In this document: positions 48,438 to 56,984 of the stretch, one piece after another
Layout: each line of letters starts with the position of its first letter
Position numbering within the stretch: the first letter of the stretch is position 1
Assembly: GCA_000620185.1 (NCBI GenBank)
Contig: JHVO01000005.1
Coordinates: forward strand, 248,001-312,000
Source: Geodermatophilaceae bacterium URHB0062
Lineage (GTDB): Bacteria > Actinomycetota > Actinomycetes > Mycobacteriales > Geodermatophilaceae
Length of the DNA stretch: 64,000 bases
Reading direction: 5' to 3'
Translations under genes and position numbers: made by a program
The notes under the pieces: generated by a model
What the model saw: only the letters and a program-made list of their open reading frames with translations
Database searches by the model: none
Told to the model about the DNA's origin: nothing

Positions 48438-49262
48438 TCAGACGGTGGCCGAGGTGCCCGGGTGGGCGAGCTGCACGTGCGGACGCGACTGCCAGAGCGC
48501 CCACTCGGCGCTGACGTCACCGGCCGTGCGCAGCAACAGTGGCAGGTGCTCCTGCAGCAGCCGCTCGCGGGAGGTCTCCGCCGCGTGCACCGTGACGTTC
48601 ATGGCAGCGCGCACGGTGCCGGTCCCGTCCCGCACCGGGACGGCGACGGAGCGGACGCCCGGCGCGAGTTCCTCGTCGGCCACCGCCCACCCGCGGGCCC
48701 GCACCTCGGTGAGCTCGGCGCGCAACTGCTCCGGCGAGCGCCCGATGTAGGGCGGCAGCCCGGCGCGGCTGGGCTCGGTGAGCGCGGCCGCGAGGTCGGC
48801 GGGGGAGAGGGCGGCCAGCAGGACCTTGCCCTGCGAGGTCTGCACGGCGGGGAACCGCGTGCCGACGTCGACCCGCAGGGAGATCAGCTTGGGCACCGAG
48901 ACCCGGGCGACGTAGACGATGTCGCTGCCGTCCAGCTGCGCCATCGACGACGACTCGCCCGTCCGCGCGACCAGGGCCTCGAGGTGGGGCCGCGCGATGT
49001 CCCAGAGCCCGAGCGAGGCGACGTAGGCGGTGCCCAGCGTCAGCACCTTGGGGGTCAGCTCGAACACCCCTGCCGACGACCGCACGAACCCGAGCTCCTC
49101 CAGGGTCAGGAGCAGTCGTCGTGCGGTCGGCCGGGCGAGCCCGGCCGCCGTCGCGACGTCGGTGAGCGACATGCGCCGGTGGTCGGCGTCGAAGCAGGCC
49201 AGGACGTCGAGGCCGCGCGCCAGCGCCTCGACGAAATCCGGCCCCGTTCCCCGCCCGGCCAT
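48438..49262 (-). CDS. IclR family transcriptional regulator
   Basis: A 274-residue regulator of the PcaR/PobR-like IclR group. The winged HTH covers residues 10-75 (FVEALARGLDVLACF, then MSLTDVATAAGLARPTARRLL). The effector domain includes GTRFPAVQTSQGKVLLAAL and DEELAPGVRSVAVPV. IclR proteins of this group often control aromatic catabolism. It lies between the amidohydrolase and the MetE-like gene and probably acts on the divergent region at 50.8-51.0 kb, which holds two matching palindromes. Confidence 0.9.
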   Translation of the reverse strand: MAGRGTGPDFVEALARGLDVLACFDADHRRMSLTDVATAAGLARPTARRLLLTLEELGFVRSSAGVFELTPKVLTLGTAYVASLGLWDIARPHLEALVARTGESSSMAQLDGSDIVYVARVSVPKLISLRVDVGTRFPAVQTSQGKVLLAALSPADLAAALTEPSRAGLPPYIGRSPEQLRAELTEVRARGWAVADEELAPGVRSVAVPVRDGTGTVRAAMNVTVHAAETSRERLLQEHLPLLLRTAGDVSAEWALWQSRPHVQLAHPGTSATV

Positions 49263-49336
49263 GGTGACCCTCCCTGTCGGCCCCGTCCCGGGTCCCGCCC
49301 TGAACGTGCGAAGGGTGGGGGGACGGGGTCCTTCAT

Positions 49337-50812
49337 CTAGCGGCCGAGGACGCGGTCCTCGCCGCCGGCGCGCTTCCCCTCGTCCACGTAGTCGGTGTAC
49401 TGGTACGGGTTGTCGAGGATCGCGGCCTCGGCCTCGGGCATCTGCGGGAACATCCCCTGCTGCCAGACCTCCTCGCCGCAGGCGCCTCGCAGGTACTCGA
49501 TCGTGTTCTCGATCTCCGACCGGACCGGCGCGAGGTCGATGCCGACCAGCTTTCCGTCCGATTTCACGACGCGGCCGTCGACCAGCACCGTGTGCACGTC
49601 GCCGCGCTGGGCCTGGAAGGCGACGTGGCCGTAGGGGTTCAGCAGCGGGAACGACACCGGCGACGCATCGTTCTTGATCAGCACCACGTCGGCCTTCTTG
49701 CCCGGCTGAAGGCTGCCGAGGTCGTCGCGGCCGAGCGCGTGCGCACCGCCGCGCGTCGTCCACTCGACCACCTGCTGCGCGCGCAGCCGCAGGTGGGTGA
49801 TGGTGTCGCCCTTGAGGTGGGCCTCCATGTGCTCGGCCATGCGGTCGGCGTTCAGGGTGGCGCGCATCGCCGAGAACATGTCGCCGCTCCACCAGACGCT
49901 GGTGTCCATCGACAGCGACACCGGGATGCCGTACTGCAGCACCTGCTCGGTGGGGGCGTGCCCCTGCCCGGCGCTGCACTCCGACTCGGTGGCCACCGAG
50001 ATCGAGCCACCGGTCGCGGCGATCCGCTGGTAGCTGTCCCGGGTCAGGGTCGAGGCGTGCACGTAGGTCGTCTCCGGCGTCATGAACCCGTTCTCGTGCA
50101 TCAGCCGGATGCCGTCGTCGTTGGTGGCCCCCCAGACGCCGGCGTGCGTCGTCACTGGGATGCCGAGGTCGCGGGCCACCTCGAAGGCGGCCTTCTCGGG
50201 GAACGCGGGGTCGCCGGTGACGTCGAAGGCCATCTGCACGCCCATCATGTCGTCGCCGGCGTCGCGCAGCCGCTCCAGCAACGAGCGGACAGCGGGGTCG
50301 GCGCTCCACTCCCACGGCCCGGCCTGGATGTTGCCGTAGGCCATGACGAACCGGCCGGGCACCGAGCGCAGCGCGTCGACCGCGGCCTCGCCGTGGTCGA
50401 TCGTGTGCAGGTTGTGCGACCAGTCGACGGTCGTGGTGACGCCGGCGTCGAGCGACTCGATCGCGGCGAGCCGGTTGCCGGCAGCGATGTCCTGCGGCCG
50501 GAACTTCTTGCCGTGCTCGAGGTAGTACCAGACGAAGTACTGGGTGAGCGTCCAGTCGGCGCCGTAACCGCGCATCGCGGTCTGCCACATGTGCCGGTGC
50601 GTGTCGATCATGCCCGGCATCACGACGCCGCCGGTGGCGTCGATCTCCTGGGTGCCCTCGGGCACGTCCAGCTTCGGCCCGACGGCGGCGATCCGGTCGT
50701 CGACGACGAGCACGTCGGCGTCGGTCAGGACCGTCGAGGCGTCGTCCATGGTGAGCACGGTGCCGCCGCGGAACACCAGGGGGCGGCCGCTCTGCTGGGC
50801 TGCGTCGGACAT
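49337..50812 (-). CDS. Amidohydrolase (TRZ/ATZ, cytosine-deaminase-like)
   Basis: A 491-residue metal-dependent hydrolase of the amidohydrolase superfamily. The HxH metal pair is His72 and His74 (DTHRHMWQ). Further ligands are likely the His in VTTHAGVWG and the Asp in SLSMDTSVWW. Relatives remove amino, chloro or alkylamino groups from nitrogen heterocycles. The ATG at 50812 has GAGGAG nine bases upstream; an ATG at 50818 is also possible. It is divergent from the CoA-transferase operon across about 210 bp. Confidence 0.85.
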   Translation of the reverse strand: MSDAAQQSGRPLVFRGGTVLTMDDASTVLTDADVLVVDDRIAAVGPKLDVPEGTQEIDATGGVVMPGMIDTHRHMWQTAMRGYGADWTLTQYFVWYYLEHGKKFRPQDIAAGNRLAAIESLDAGVTTTVDWSHNLHTIDHGEAAVDALRSVPGRFVMAYGNIQAGPWEWSADPAVRSLLERLRDAGDDMMGVQMAFDVTGDPAFPEKAAFEVARDLGIPVTTHAGVWGATNDDGIRLMHENGFMTPETTYVHASTLTRDSYQRIAATGGSISVATESECSAGQGHAPTEQVLQYGIPVSLSMDTSVWWSGDMFSAMRATLNADRMAEHMEAHLKGDTITHLRLRAQQVVEWTTRGGAHALGRDDLGSLQPGKKADVVLIKNDASPVSFPLLNPYGHVAFQAQRGDVHTVLVDGRVVKSDGKLVGIDLAPVRSEIENTIEYLRGACGEEVWQQGMFPQMPEAEAAILDNPYQYTDYVDEGKRAGGEDRVLGR

Positions 50813-50845
50813 GGTCATCGTCTCCTCGTGGCTGCGGTGGCACGG

Positions 50846-50861
50846 GCGGACCACTGTCCGC
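50846..50861. promoter_or_regulatory. Palindromic operator 1, GCGGAC-N4-GTCCGC
   Basis: A perfect 6-bp inverted repeat with a 4-base spacer lies 33 bp upstream of the amidohydrolase ATG. A near-identical site lies on the CoA-transferase side at 50982-50997. The pair is placed as expected for an IclR repressor of both promoters. Confidence 0.6.
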
Positions 50862-50907
50862 AGAGCGGTCAGGGTCCGACGGCGGCCACCCTCGTGTGCC
50901 CTGGACC

Positions 50908-50957
50908 GCCCTGTCAAGAGGACGGTGCGGGGACCGCAACGGTGCCGTTGACAGGGC
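50908..50957. promoter_or_regulatory. Mirrored divergent promoters with TTGACA -35 boxes
   Basis: GCCCTGTCAA (50908-50917) and TTGACAGGGC (50948-50957) form a 10-bp perfect inverted repeat. Each carries a consensus TTGACA -35 box, pointing left at 50917-50912 and right at 50948-50953. At 18-base spacing the -10 boxes are GAGGGT (left) and CAGACT at 50972-50977 (right), both weak. The right start site would fall inside operator 2. Confidence 0.6.
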
Positions 50958-50981
50958 TTCTGCGACCACAGCAGACTCGCG

Positions 50982-50997
50982 GCGGACGACCGTCCGT
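50982..50997. promoter_or_regulatory. Palindromic operator 2, GCGGAC-N4-GTCCGT
   Basis: A 6-bp inverted repeat with one end mismatch and the same 4-base spacing as operator 1 lies 31 bp upstream of the CoA-transferase ATG. It covers the expected transcription start, so a bound regulator would block transcription. Confidence 0.6.
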
Positions 50998-51028
50998 ACA
51001 GCGAGCGCACGGCCAGGAGGCACGGGGA

Positions 51029-52198
51029 ATGACGGCTGGGCAGAAGACCCGCGGGCCCCTGGCCGGACTGCTGGTCGCCGACTTCTCCCGCATTCTCGCC
51101 GGTCCGTACGCCACCATGCTGCTCGCCGACCTCGGTGCCGAGGTGGTCAAGGTCGAGGGGCCGGGCGGGGACGACACCCGCACCTGGCAGCCGCCGGTCC
51201 GGGACGGCGTCGCGACCTACTACCTCGGCGTCAACCGCAACAAGCGGTCGGTGGCCCTGGACCTCAAGGACCCGGCCGAGGCCGAGTTGGCGCAGGAGCT
51301 GGCACGGCGGGCCGACGTCCTCGTCGAGAACTTCAAGCCCGGGGGCCTGGCGAGGTTCGGGTTGGACTACGACACCGTCGCAGCGACCAACCCCGGCGTC
51401 GTCTACGCCTCGATCAGCGGCTTCGGCAGCGGGCCCGGGGGCGCGGCCCTGCCCGGGTACGACCTCATCGTCCAGGCCATCAGCGGCTTCATGAGCCTGA
51501 CCGGTGAGACCGACGGCGAGCCGTACCGGGCGGGCGTCGCGCTCTTCGACGTGATGGCCGGCCTGCACGCCACGATCGGCGTGCTCTCGGCCCTGAACCA
51601 CCGCCACGAGACCGGCCAGGGCCAGCACATCGAGGTGAACCTGCTCGCGTCGGCGCTGTCGGGCCTGGTCAACCAGACCAGCGCGTTCGTGGCCGGCGGC
51701 GTCGTCCCGTTCCGGATGGGCAACAGCCACCCGAGCCTCTTCCCGTACGAGCCGCTGCTTTGCGCCGACGGGGAGCTCATCGTCACCGCCGGCAACGACG
51801 GCCAGTTCCGCCGGCTCGTCCAGGTGCTGGGCGTGCCCGAGCTCGCCGACGACCCGCGGTTCGGCCGCAACGAGGACCGCACGGCCAACCGCGACGAGCT
51901 GCGCCCGCTGCTCGTCGAGCGGCTGCGCACCCGGCCCAAGCAGGAGTGGTTCCGCGAGATCATCGCCGCGGGGGTGCCGTGCGGGCCGATCAACACCATC
52001 GACCAGGGGGTCGCCTTCGCCGAGGAGGTGGGCCTCGACCCGGTGGTCACCGTGGGGGAGGGGGCGGCCGCCGTGCCGTCGGTGCGCAACCCGATCACCT
52101 TCTCCGCGAGCGCGCCCGAGTACCGGCTGCCGCCCCCGACGCTCGACGAGCACGGCGACGAGATCCGCCGCTGGCTGTCGCTGGGCCCCGATGTCTGA
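51029..52198 (+). CDS. CaiB/BaiF family III CoA-transferase
   Basis: A 389-residue CoA-transferase that moves CoA between carboxylic acids. The family start LAGLLVADFSRILAGPYATMLLADLGAEVVKVE (two adjoining motifs) and the catalytic Asp145 in GYDLIVQA are present. The ATG at 51029 follows CCAGGAGG. Its end overlaps the next gene by eight bases. Since the next gene encodes a citryl-CoA-lyase-like protein, the pair likely activates a hydroxy-di- or tricarboxylic acid as a CoA ester and then splits it. Confidence 0.92.
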   Translation: MTAGQKTRGPLAGLLVADFSRILAGPYATMLLADLGAEVVKVEGPGGDDTRTWQPPVRDGVATYYLGVNRNKRSVALDLKDPAEAELAQELARRADVLVENFKPGGLARFGLDYDTVAATNPGVVYASISGFGSGPGGAALPGYDLIVQAISGFMSLTGETDGEPYRAGVALFDVMAGLHATIGVLSALNHRHETGQGQHIEVNLLASALSGLVNQTSAFVAGGVVPFRMGNSHPSLFPYEPLLCADGELIVTAGNDGQFRRLVQVLGVPELADDPRFGRNEDRTANRDELRPLLVERLRTRPKQEWFREIIAAGVPCGPINTIDQGVAFAEEVGLDPVVTVGEGAAAVPSVRNPITFSASAPEYRLPPPTLDEHGDEIRRWLSLGPDV

Positions 52199-53018
52199 GC
52201 GGCCCGAGTACGCCACGGCGCTCGGTGCCTCGAGCCTGCACTCGATCACGCTGCTCGGCGAGGACCTGGCCCGCGACGTGATGGGCAGCGTCGGCTTCGG
52301 CGAGCTCGCGTTCTGGCTGGCCACCCAGCGCCGGCCGTCGCCGGGCGAGACGCGGGTGTTCGAGGCGGTCCTCGCCGCACTCGCCGACCACGGGTTCACC
52401 CCGACCGCCATCGTCACCCGGCTCACCCACCTGTCCGCGCCCGACTCCGTGCAGGGCGCGCTGGCGGCCGGGCTGCTCGGCGGCGGCTCCCGGTTCCTCG
52501 GCGTGACCGAGGACTGCGGCCGGTTCCTGCACGACGTCCTCACGGGCGTGGAGGGCGACCTGCCGACGGACGACCACGGCTGGGACGCCCTGGCCCTCGA
52601 GACCGTGACCGCCCAGCGCGCGGCGCGGCGCTTCGTGCCCGGTCTCGGCCACCACGTGCACAAGGAGGGCGACCCGCGCACACCGCGGTTGTTCGAGATC
52701 GCGACCGAGGAGGGGCTGTACGGGCCGCACCTGTCGCTGTTCGCCGCTATCGGCCGCGTGCACCCCCAGGTGCTGGGACGGACGCTGCCGCTCAACGGCG
52801 CCGGTGTCTGCGGCGCGGCGCTCGCCGATCTCGGGCTGCCGCTGGAGCTGCTGCGCGGCTTCGCGCTGCTGGCCCGCACCGCCGGGCTGATCGGGCAGCT
52901 CGCCGAGGAGCTGCGTCACCCGGTGGCCAACGAGGTCTTCCTGTCCGTCGACCTGAACAACCGGCCGGTGCCGCCGGACCCCTACGTCCCCGACGCACTG
53001 GGAGGCTCGAATGGCTGA
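52191..53018 (+). CDS. Citryl-CoA lyase-like protein (citrate synthase superfamily)
   Basis: A 275-residue short member of the citrate synthase fold, about two thirds the length of citrate synthase. The active-site His motif is GLGHHVHKEGDPRTPRLFEI, and LTHLSAPDSVQGALAAGLLGGG precedes it. Such proteins are thought to split citryl-CoA-type thioesters into an acyl-CoA and a keto acid. It overlaps both neighbours by eight bases, a tight coupling to the CoA-transferase and the LigB subunit. The natural substrate is unknown; a C7 hydroxy-keto tricarboxylate from ring cleavage is one possibility. Confidence 0.8.
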   Translation: MSERPEYATALGASSLHSITLLGEDLARDVMGSVGFGELAFWLATQRRPSPGETRVFEAVLAALADHGFTPTAIVTRLTHLSAPDSVQGALAAGLLGGGSRFLGVTEDCGRFLHDVLTGVEGDLPTDDHGWDALALETVTAQRAARRFVPGLGHHVHKEGDPRTPRLFEIATEEGLYGPHLSLFAAIGRVHPQVLGRTLPLNGAGVCGAALADLGLPLELLRGFALLARTAGLIGQLAEELRHPVANEVFLSVDLNNRPVPPDPYVPDALGGSNG

Positions 53019-53883
53019 GATCGCCGCGGTGATCGCGTCGACGCACCACCCGTTCTACTACCGCGCGAGCACCTCCACCGGCGCCGACCGGCCACCCTTC
53101 GCCGACGAGTGGGTGGCCAAGATCGAGCGGTTCCGGGAGACGCTGACCCGGGCGGAGCCCGACGTGCTCGTGATGGTGGGCAGCGATCACTTCCACCAGC
53201 TGTGGCTGGACAACATGCCGCAGTTCCTGGTCGGCAAGGCGCCCTTCTTCGACGCGAACTGGTACAACGAGGAACGCGAGTTCGGGCTGCCGCGCATGAC
53301 GCTGCGCGGTCAGGAGGACCTCGCCGCGCACATCCTCCGCGACGGCCTCGACCGCGACTTCGACCTGGCCTTCTCCAACGAGCTGCGGATCGACCACAGC
53401 ATCACGTGCCCGATCATCACGCTGCGCCCGCAGGCCGACCTGCCCATCGTGCCGATCTACACGAACATCTTCGCGCCCCCGCTGCCGCAGCCCCGCCGGT
53501 TCGTGGCGCTGGGCAGGGCGATCCGCGAGATGGTCGAGTCGTGGGAGAGCGACCAGCGGGTCGCGATCATCGGCACCGGGCACCTCTCGCTCGAACTCGG
53601 CGGCCCGCGCCAGTTCGGGGAACACGGCCCCGACCCCGAGTTCGACCGCAAGGCCGTCGAGTGGATCGCCTCGGGCGACATCGACGGCTGCCTGGCGGAG
53701 GTGTCGCTGGAGTCGCTGCACGCCCCCGGCAATGCCACCCACGGGTTCATGGACTTCATGCTGATGATGGGGGTCGCAGGGGAGGGCCGGAAGGCCGACC
53801 ACGTCGACACCCTCGACCTGTTCCACACGATGGAGGCGTACTTCACCTGGTACCCGAACGGCGTCCCCGGGGGTGCACGATGA
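53011..53883 (+). CDS. ligB: Class III extradiol dioxygenase, LigB-type catalytic subunit
   Basis: A 290-residue catalytic subunit of the LigB superfamily. Iron ligands are expected at His12 (STHHPF) and His60/His62 (GSDHFHQ), with a Glu near the C-terminus (VSLESL); GTGHLSLE holds the likely acid-base His. It cleaves protocatechuate, gallate or a related catechol beside the hydroxyls. The next gene encodes the small LigA-type partner, reversed compared with the usual ligA-ligB order. The symbol reflects family, not a proven substrate. Confidence 0.88.
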   Translation: MAEIAAVIASTHHPFYYRASTSTGADRPPFADEWVAKIERFRETLTRAEPDVLVMVGSDHFHQLWLDNMPQFLVGKAPFFDANWYNEEREFGLPRMTLRGQEDLAAHILRDGLDRDFDLAFSNELRIDHSITCPIITLRPQADLPIVPIYTNIFAPPLPQPRRFVALGRAIREMVESWESDQRVAIIGTGHLSLELGGPRQFGEHGPDPEFDRKAVEWIASGDIDGCLAEVSLESLHAPGNATHGFMDFMLMMGVAGEGRKADHVDTLDLFHTMEAYFTWYPNGVPGGAR

Positions 53884-54239
53884 GCAAGTACCTGCTGGAC
53901 AAGTTCCTCTACACCGTCGACCGCGACCCCGACCTGGTGGAGCGCTACCGGGAGGACCCGGCCGGCACGGTGGCGTGGTGGGAGGCCGAGATGGCCAACA
54001 CCATCCTCAACTGCACACCGGCCGAGCGGACGACGTGGCTGTCGTTCACGGACGCGGAGCGGACGGCGCTCGCGCGGCACGACCACGTGACGTTGTTCGA
54101 GATGGGCGCGCACCCGTTCCTCACACTCACGCTCTTCATCGCCATGTTCGAGCGCGACCACGGGCCGCTGGAGTACCAGAAGGCCTACGGCAAGGCGATG
54201 GAGCACCTCTCGCTGCCGTACCCCGACATCGCGACCTGA
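53880..54239 (+). CDS. ligA: LigA-type small subunit of extradiol dioxygenase
   Basis: A 119-residue helical protein of the LigA family that caps the active site of the LigB subunit. Sequence marks are YRVD-like FLYTVDRDPDLVERYRED, LTDAER-like SFTDAERTALARHD, and FEMGAHPFLTLTLFIAM. It starts in an ATGA overlap with ligB, so the two subunits should be made in equal amounts. The length is typical. Confidence 0.88.
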   Translation: MSKYLLDKFLYTVDRDPDLVERYREDPAGTVAWWEAEMANTILNCTPAERTTWLSFTDAERTALARHDHVTLFEMGAHPFLTLTLFIAMFERDHGPLEYQKAYGKAMEHLSLPYPDIAT

Positions 54240-54242
54240 GCC

Positions 54243-55214
54243 GTGCGCGCCGCCGTCCTCACCGCCCACGGGCAGCCGCCCTCGGCCGCCGACCACCCCG
54301 ATCCGCGGCCGGGGCCCGGGCAGGCCGTCGTCCGGATGACCGCCGCTCCGGTGGTGCCGCTGGACCTGCTCTGCGCGACCGGCACCTCCTACTTCGGGCC
54401 GCCGCCGCTGCCCTACGTGCCCGGCGTGCAGGGCGTCGGCCGGGTCGAGCAGTCCTCCCGGCTGCCCGCCGGCACGCGGGTGTTCGTCTCGACCTCCGCC
54501 GGGATGGCGCCCGGTGACGGCTCGATGGCCGAGCTCTGCGTCGCCGGTGAGGACGACCTGGTCCCGCTCGAGGACGGCGTGCCGGACGACGCCGCCGCGG
54601 CGATCGGGCTGTCCGGGATCGCCGCCTGGATGGCGCTCACCTGGCGGGCCGGGCTGCGCGAGCGGGAGCGGGTCGTGGTGCTCGGCGCCGGCGGCGCGGT
54701 GGGCCAGGTCGGGGTGGGCGCGGCGGTGGCACTGGGTGCCGGCCGGGTGGTGGCGGTCTGCCGCGGCGAGGCCGCCCGGCAACGCGCGCTGGCCGCCGGG
54801 GCCGCGGCGGCCGTGGCATTCAGCGACGACGTCGACCGGCTGGCCGGGGAGCTGGCCGACGCGCTGGGCGGCGACGCCGACGTCGTCCTCGACCCGGTGT
54901 TCGGTGCGGGCGCGACCGCCGCCGGGCGGGTGCTCGCCGAGGGCGGACGGCTCGTCAACCTCGGCGGCGCCGCGGGCGACACCGCCTCGTTCTCGTCCGC
55001 CCTCCTGCGCAGCCGCACGGCCTCGGTGCTGGGCTACACGAACAACGCGCTGAGTGCCGCGCAGAAGGGGGAGGCGCTGACCGCCGTCCTGCGGCACGCT
55101 TCCGCGGGGCGGATCGGGGTCGCCTCCGAGACGCTCCCCATCGCCGAGGCGGAGCAGGCCTGGCGCCGGCAGGCGGCCGGCACGGGCGGGGTCCGCCTCG
55201 TCCTCACTCCCTGA
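54243..55214 (+). CDS. Zinc-less MDR oxidoreductase (quinone reductase-like)
   Basis: A 323-residue medium-chain reductase without the catalytic zinc motif, like NADPH:quinone reductases. The nucleotide fold reads VVVLGAGGAVGQVGVGAAVALGAGRVVAVCRG. The GTG at 54243 lies three bases after the ligA stop. In this operon it may oxidise the semialdehyde or hemiacetal made by LigBA, or reduce a quinone or enoyl product. The exact role is inferred from place only. Confidence 0.82.
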   Translation: MRAAVLTAHGQPPSAADHPDPRPGPGQAVVRMTAAPVVPLDLLCATGTSYFGPPPLPYVPGVQGVGRVEQSSRLPAGTRVFVSTSAGMAPGDGSMAELCVAGEDDLVPLEDGVPDDAAAAIGLSGIAAWMALTWRAGLRERERVVVLGAGGAVGQVGVGAAVALGAGRVVAVCRGEAARQRALAAGAAAAVAFSDDVDRLAGELADALGGDADVVLDPVFGAGATAAGRVLAEGGRLVNLGGAAGDTASFSSALLRSRTASVLGYTNNALSAAQKGEALTAVLRHASAGRIGVASETLPIAEAEQAWRRQAAGTGGVRLVLTP

Positions 55215-55234
55215 GCACCGACCTGGAGGAGACC

Positions 55235-56104
55235 GTGCAGCTCGTCACCGAGGACAACATCACCGGTCTGGCGGCCGAACGCTGGGGGACGGCGCGCGAC
55301 CCGCGAACGGCCGAGCTCCTCACCGCGCTCGTGCGCCACCTGCACGACTTCGCCCGCGAGGTGCGGCTCACCGAGGCCGAGTGGATGGCCGCCATCCAGT
55401 GGCTCACGCGCACCGGACAGATCAGCGACGACAAGCGCGAGGAGTTCATCCTCGCCTCCGACGTCCTCGGGCTGTCGATGCTCGTCGTCCAGATGAACCA
55501 CCAGCTCGATCCGCAGGCGACCCCGGCCACCGTGCTCGGGCCCTTCCACATCGAGGGCTCCCCGGAGCTCGGCTACGGCGAGGACATGTCCGACGGCGTG
55601 CCGGGCACGCCACTCTTCGTGCACGGCACGGTGCGCGACCTGGCCGGGAACCCCGTGCCCGGCGCCGTCCTCGACGTCTGGCAGGCCGACGCCGAGGGTG
55701 CCTACGAGTCGCAGGTGCCCGACATCGACGAGGCCCGGCTGCGCGCCAAGTACACGACGCGCGAGGACGGCAGCTACTGCCTTCGGACCATCGCGCCCAA
55801 GGGCTACTCGATCCCGATGGACGGCCCGGTCGGCGAGCTGATCTCCCGGACGGCGATCAGCCACTTCCGCCCCGCCCACGTGCACTTCCTGCTCAACGTG
55901 CCCGGCTACGAGCCGTTGATCACCCACCTGTTCCAGGAGGGCGCGCAGTACCTCGACAGCGACGTCGTCTTCGGCACCAAGCAGGAGCTCGTCGTCCCGT
56001 TCGAACAGCGGGAGGCGGGCCCCGGACCGGACGGCAGGACGATGGCCGAACCGTGGCTCGAGGCCCGCTACGACTTCGTGCTGCAGCCCGTGGGCCGGCG
56101 GTAG
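55235..56104 (+). CDS. Intradiol ring-cleavage dioxygenase, hydroxyquinol 1,2-type
   Basis: A 289-residue non-haem Fe(III) dioxygenase with the N-terminal helical dimer domain (RTAELLTALVRHLHDFAREV) and the beta-sandwich core. Iron ligands are Tyr157 (GAYESQ), Tyr191 (KGYSIP), His215 and His217 (PAHVHF). The N-terminal domain and length fit hydroxyquinol or catechol 1,2-dioxygenases rather than protocatechuate 3,4-dioxygenase. The GTG at 55235 follows GGAGGAGACC. It is striking to find it in the same operon as an extradiol enzyme. Confidence 0.9.
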   Translation: MQLVTEDNITGLAAERWGTARDPRTAELLTALVRHLHDFAREVRLTEAEWMAAIQWLTRTGQISDDKREEFILASDVLGLSMLVVQMNHQLDPQATPATVLGPFHIEGSPELGYGEDMSDGVPGTPLFVHGTVRDLAGNPVPGAVLDVWQADAEGAYESQVPDIDEARLRAKYTTREDGSYCLRTIAPKGYSIPMDGPVGELISRTAISHFRPAHVHFLLNVPGYEPLITHLFQEGAQYLDSDVVFGTKQELVVPFEQREAGPGPDGRTMAEPWLEARYDFVLQPVGRR

Positions 56105-56181
56105 GGGTTATCCCGCGGCACCTGAATCCTCGGGCGCGCCCCCGCTCTCCTCTTCCCGACAGGACGAGAGGAGGGCAGGAC

Positions 56182-56964
56182 ATGAACGCCATCCGAAGCA
56201 CTCCCCTCCGGGCGGTCGGGCGGCCCGACGGGCCGCAACCGACGGTGCTGGGCGTGTGGGCGCACCCGGACGACGAGGCGTACCTGGCGGCCGGCCTGCT
56301 CGCCTCGGCCGTGGACGCGGGCTGGCGCGTCGTGGTCGCGACGGCGACCCGGGGCGAGGGCGGTACGGACGACCCGGAGGCCTACCCGCCGGAGCTGCTC
56401 GCGCGGATCCGCTCCGACGAGCTGGCCGAGAGCCTGCGCGTCGTCGGCATCGCCGAGCACAGGTGGCTGCGGACCGCACACCCCCTCGTCGACGGCCGGC
56501 TCGCGGACGTGCCGGTCGAGGACGGCGTCGGTGCCGTGGGGCGTCTGCTCACCGAGCTGCGGCCCGACCTCGTCGTCACCTTCGGCCCGGACGGCCTGAC
56601 CGGGCACGCCGACCACCGGACGATCTCCGGCTGGGTCACGCAGGCGTGGGAGCGCACCGGCGCGCACGCCGATCTCTGGTACGCGGCGCTGCCGCCGGAC
56701 TTCCTCGACCACTGGGGCGAGCTGTGCGCCGAGCACGGCGTCTGGATGGACGGCGGGCCGCCCGGGCCGGTCGAGCCGCGCAGCCTGGTCCACGTCCACA
56801 CCTGCGCGGGCCCGCTCATGGACCGCAAGTACGCCGCGCTGGCGGCGCACGCGTCGCAGACCGCGGGCCTGATCGCGCGGGTGGGGGAGCGGCGGTACCG
56901 CGACTGGTGGAGCACCGAGGCGTTCGTGTCCGCGTCGCGGGCGTCGCTCGCCGAGGTGGCCTGA
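56182..56964 (+). CDS. PIG-L (LmbE) family zinc hydrolase or hydratase
   Basis: A 260-residue PIG-L protein. The zinc motif AHPDDE has His28, Asp30 and Asp31; the second site has His142, Asp144 and His145 in GHADHR. Most relatives are N-acetyl-sugar deacetylases such as MshB and Mca. However, the superfamily also contains GalB, the hydratase of the gallate and protocatechuate 4,5-cleavage pathway, and this gene ends an operon with LigBA. The active-site motif looks deacetylase-like, so both roles stay open. The ATG at 56182 follows GGAGGGCAGGA. Confidence 0.85.
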   Translation: MNAIRSTPLRAVGRPDGPQPTVLGVWAHPDDEAYLAAGLLASAVDAGWRVVVATATRGEGGTDDPEAYPPELLARIRSDELAESLRVVGIAEHRWLRTAHPLVDGRLADVPVEDGVGAVGRLLTELRPDLVVTFGPDGLTGHADHRTISGWVTQAWERTGAHADLWYAALPPDFLDHWGELCAEHGVWMDGGPPGPVEPRSLVHVHTCAGPLMDRKYAALAAHASQTAGLIARVGERRYRDWWSTEAFVSASRASLAEVA

Positions 56965-56984
56965 CCCCTGCGGTCACCGCGGGA

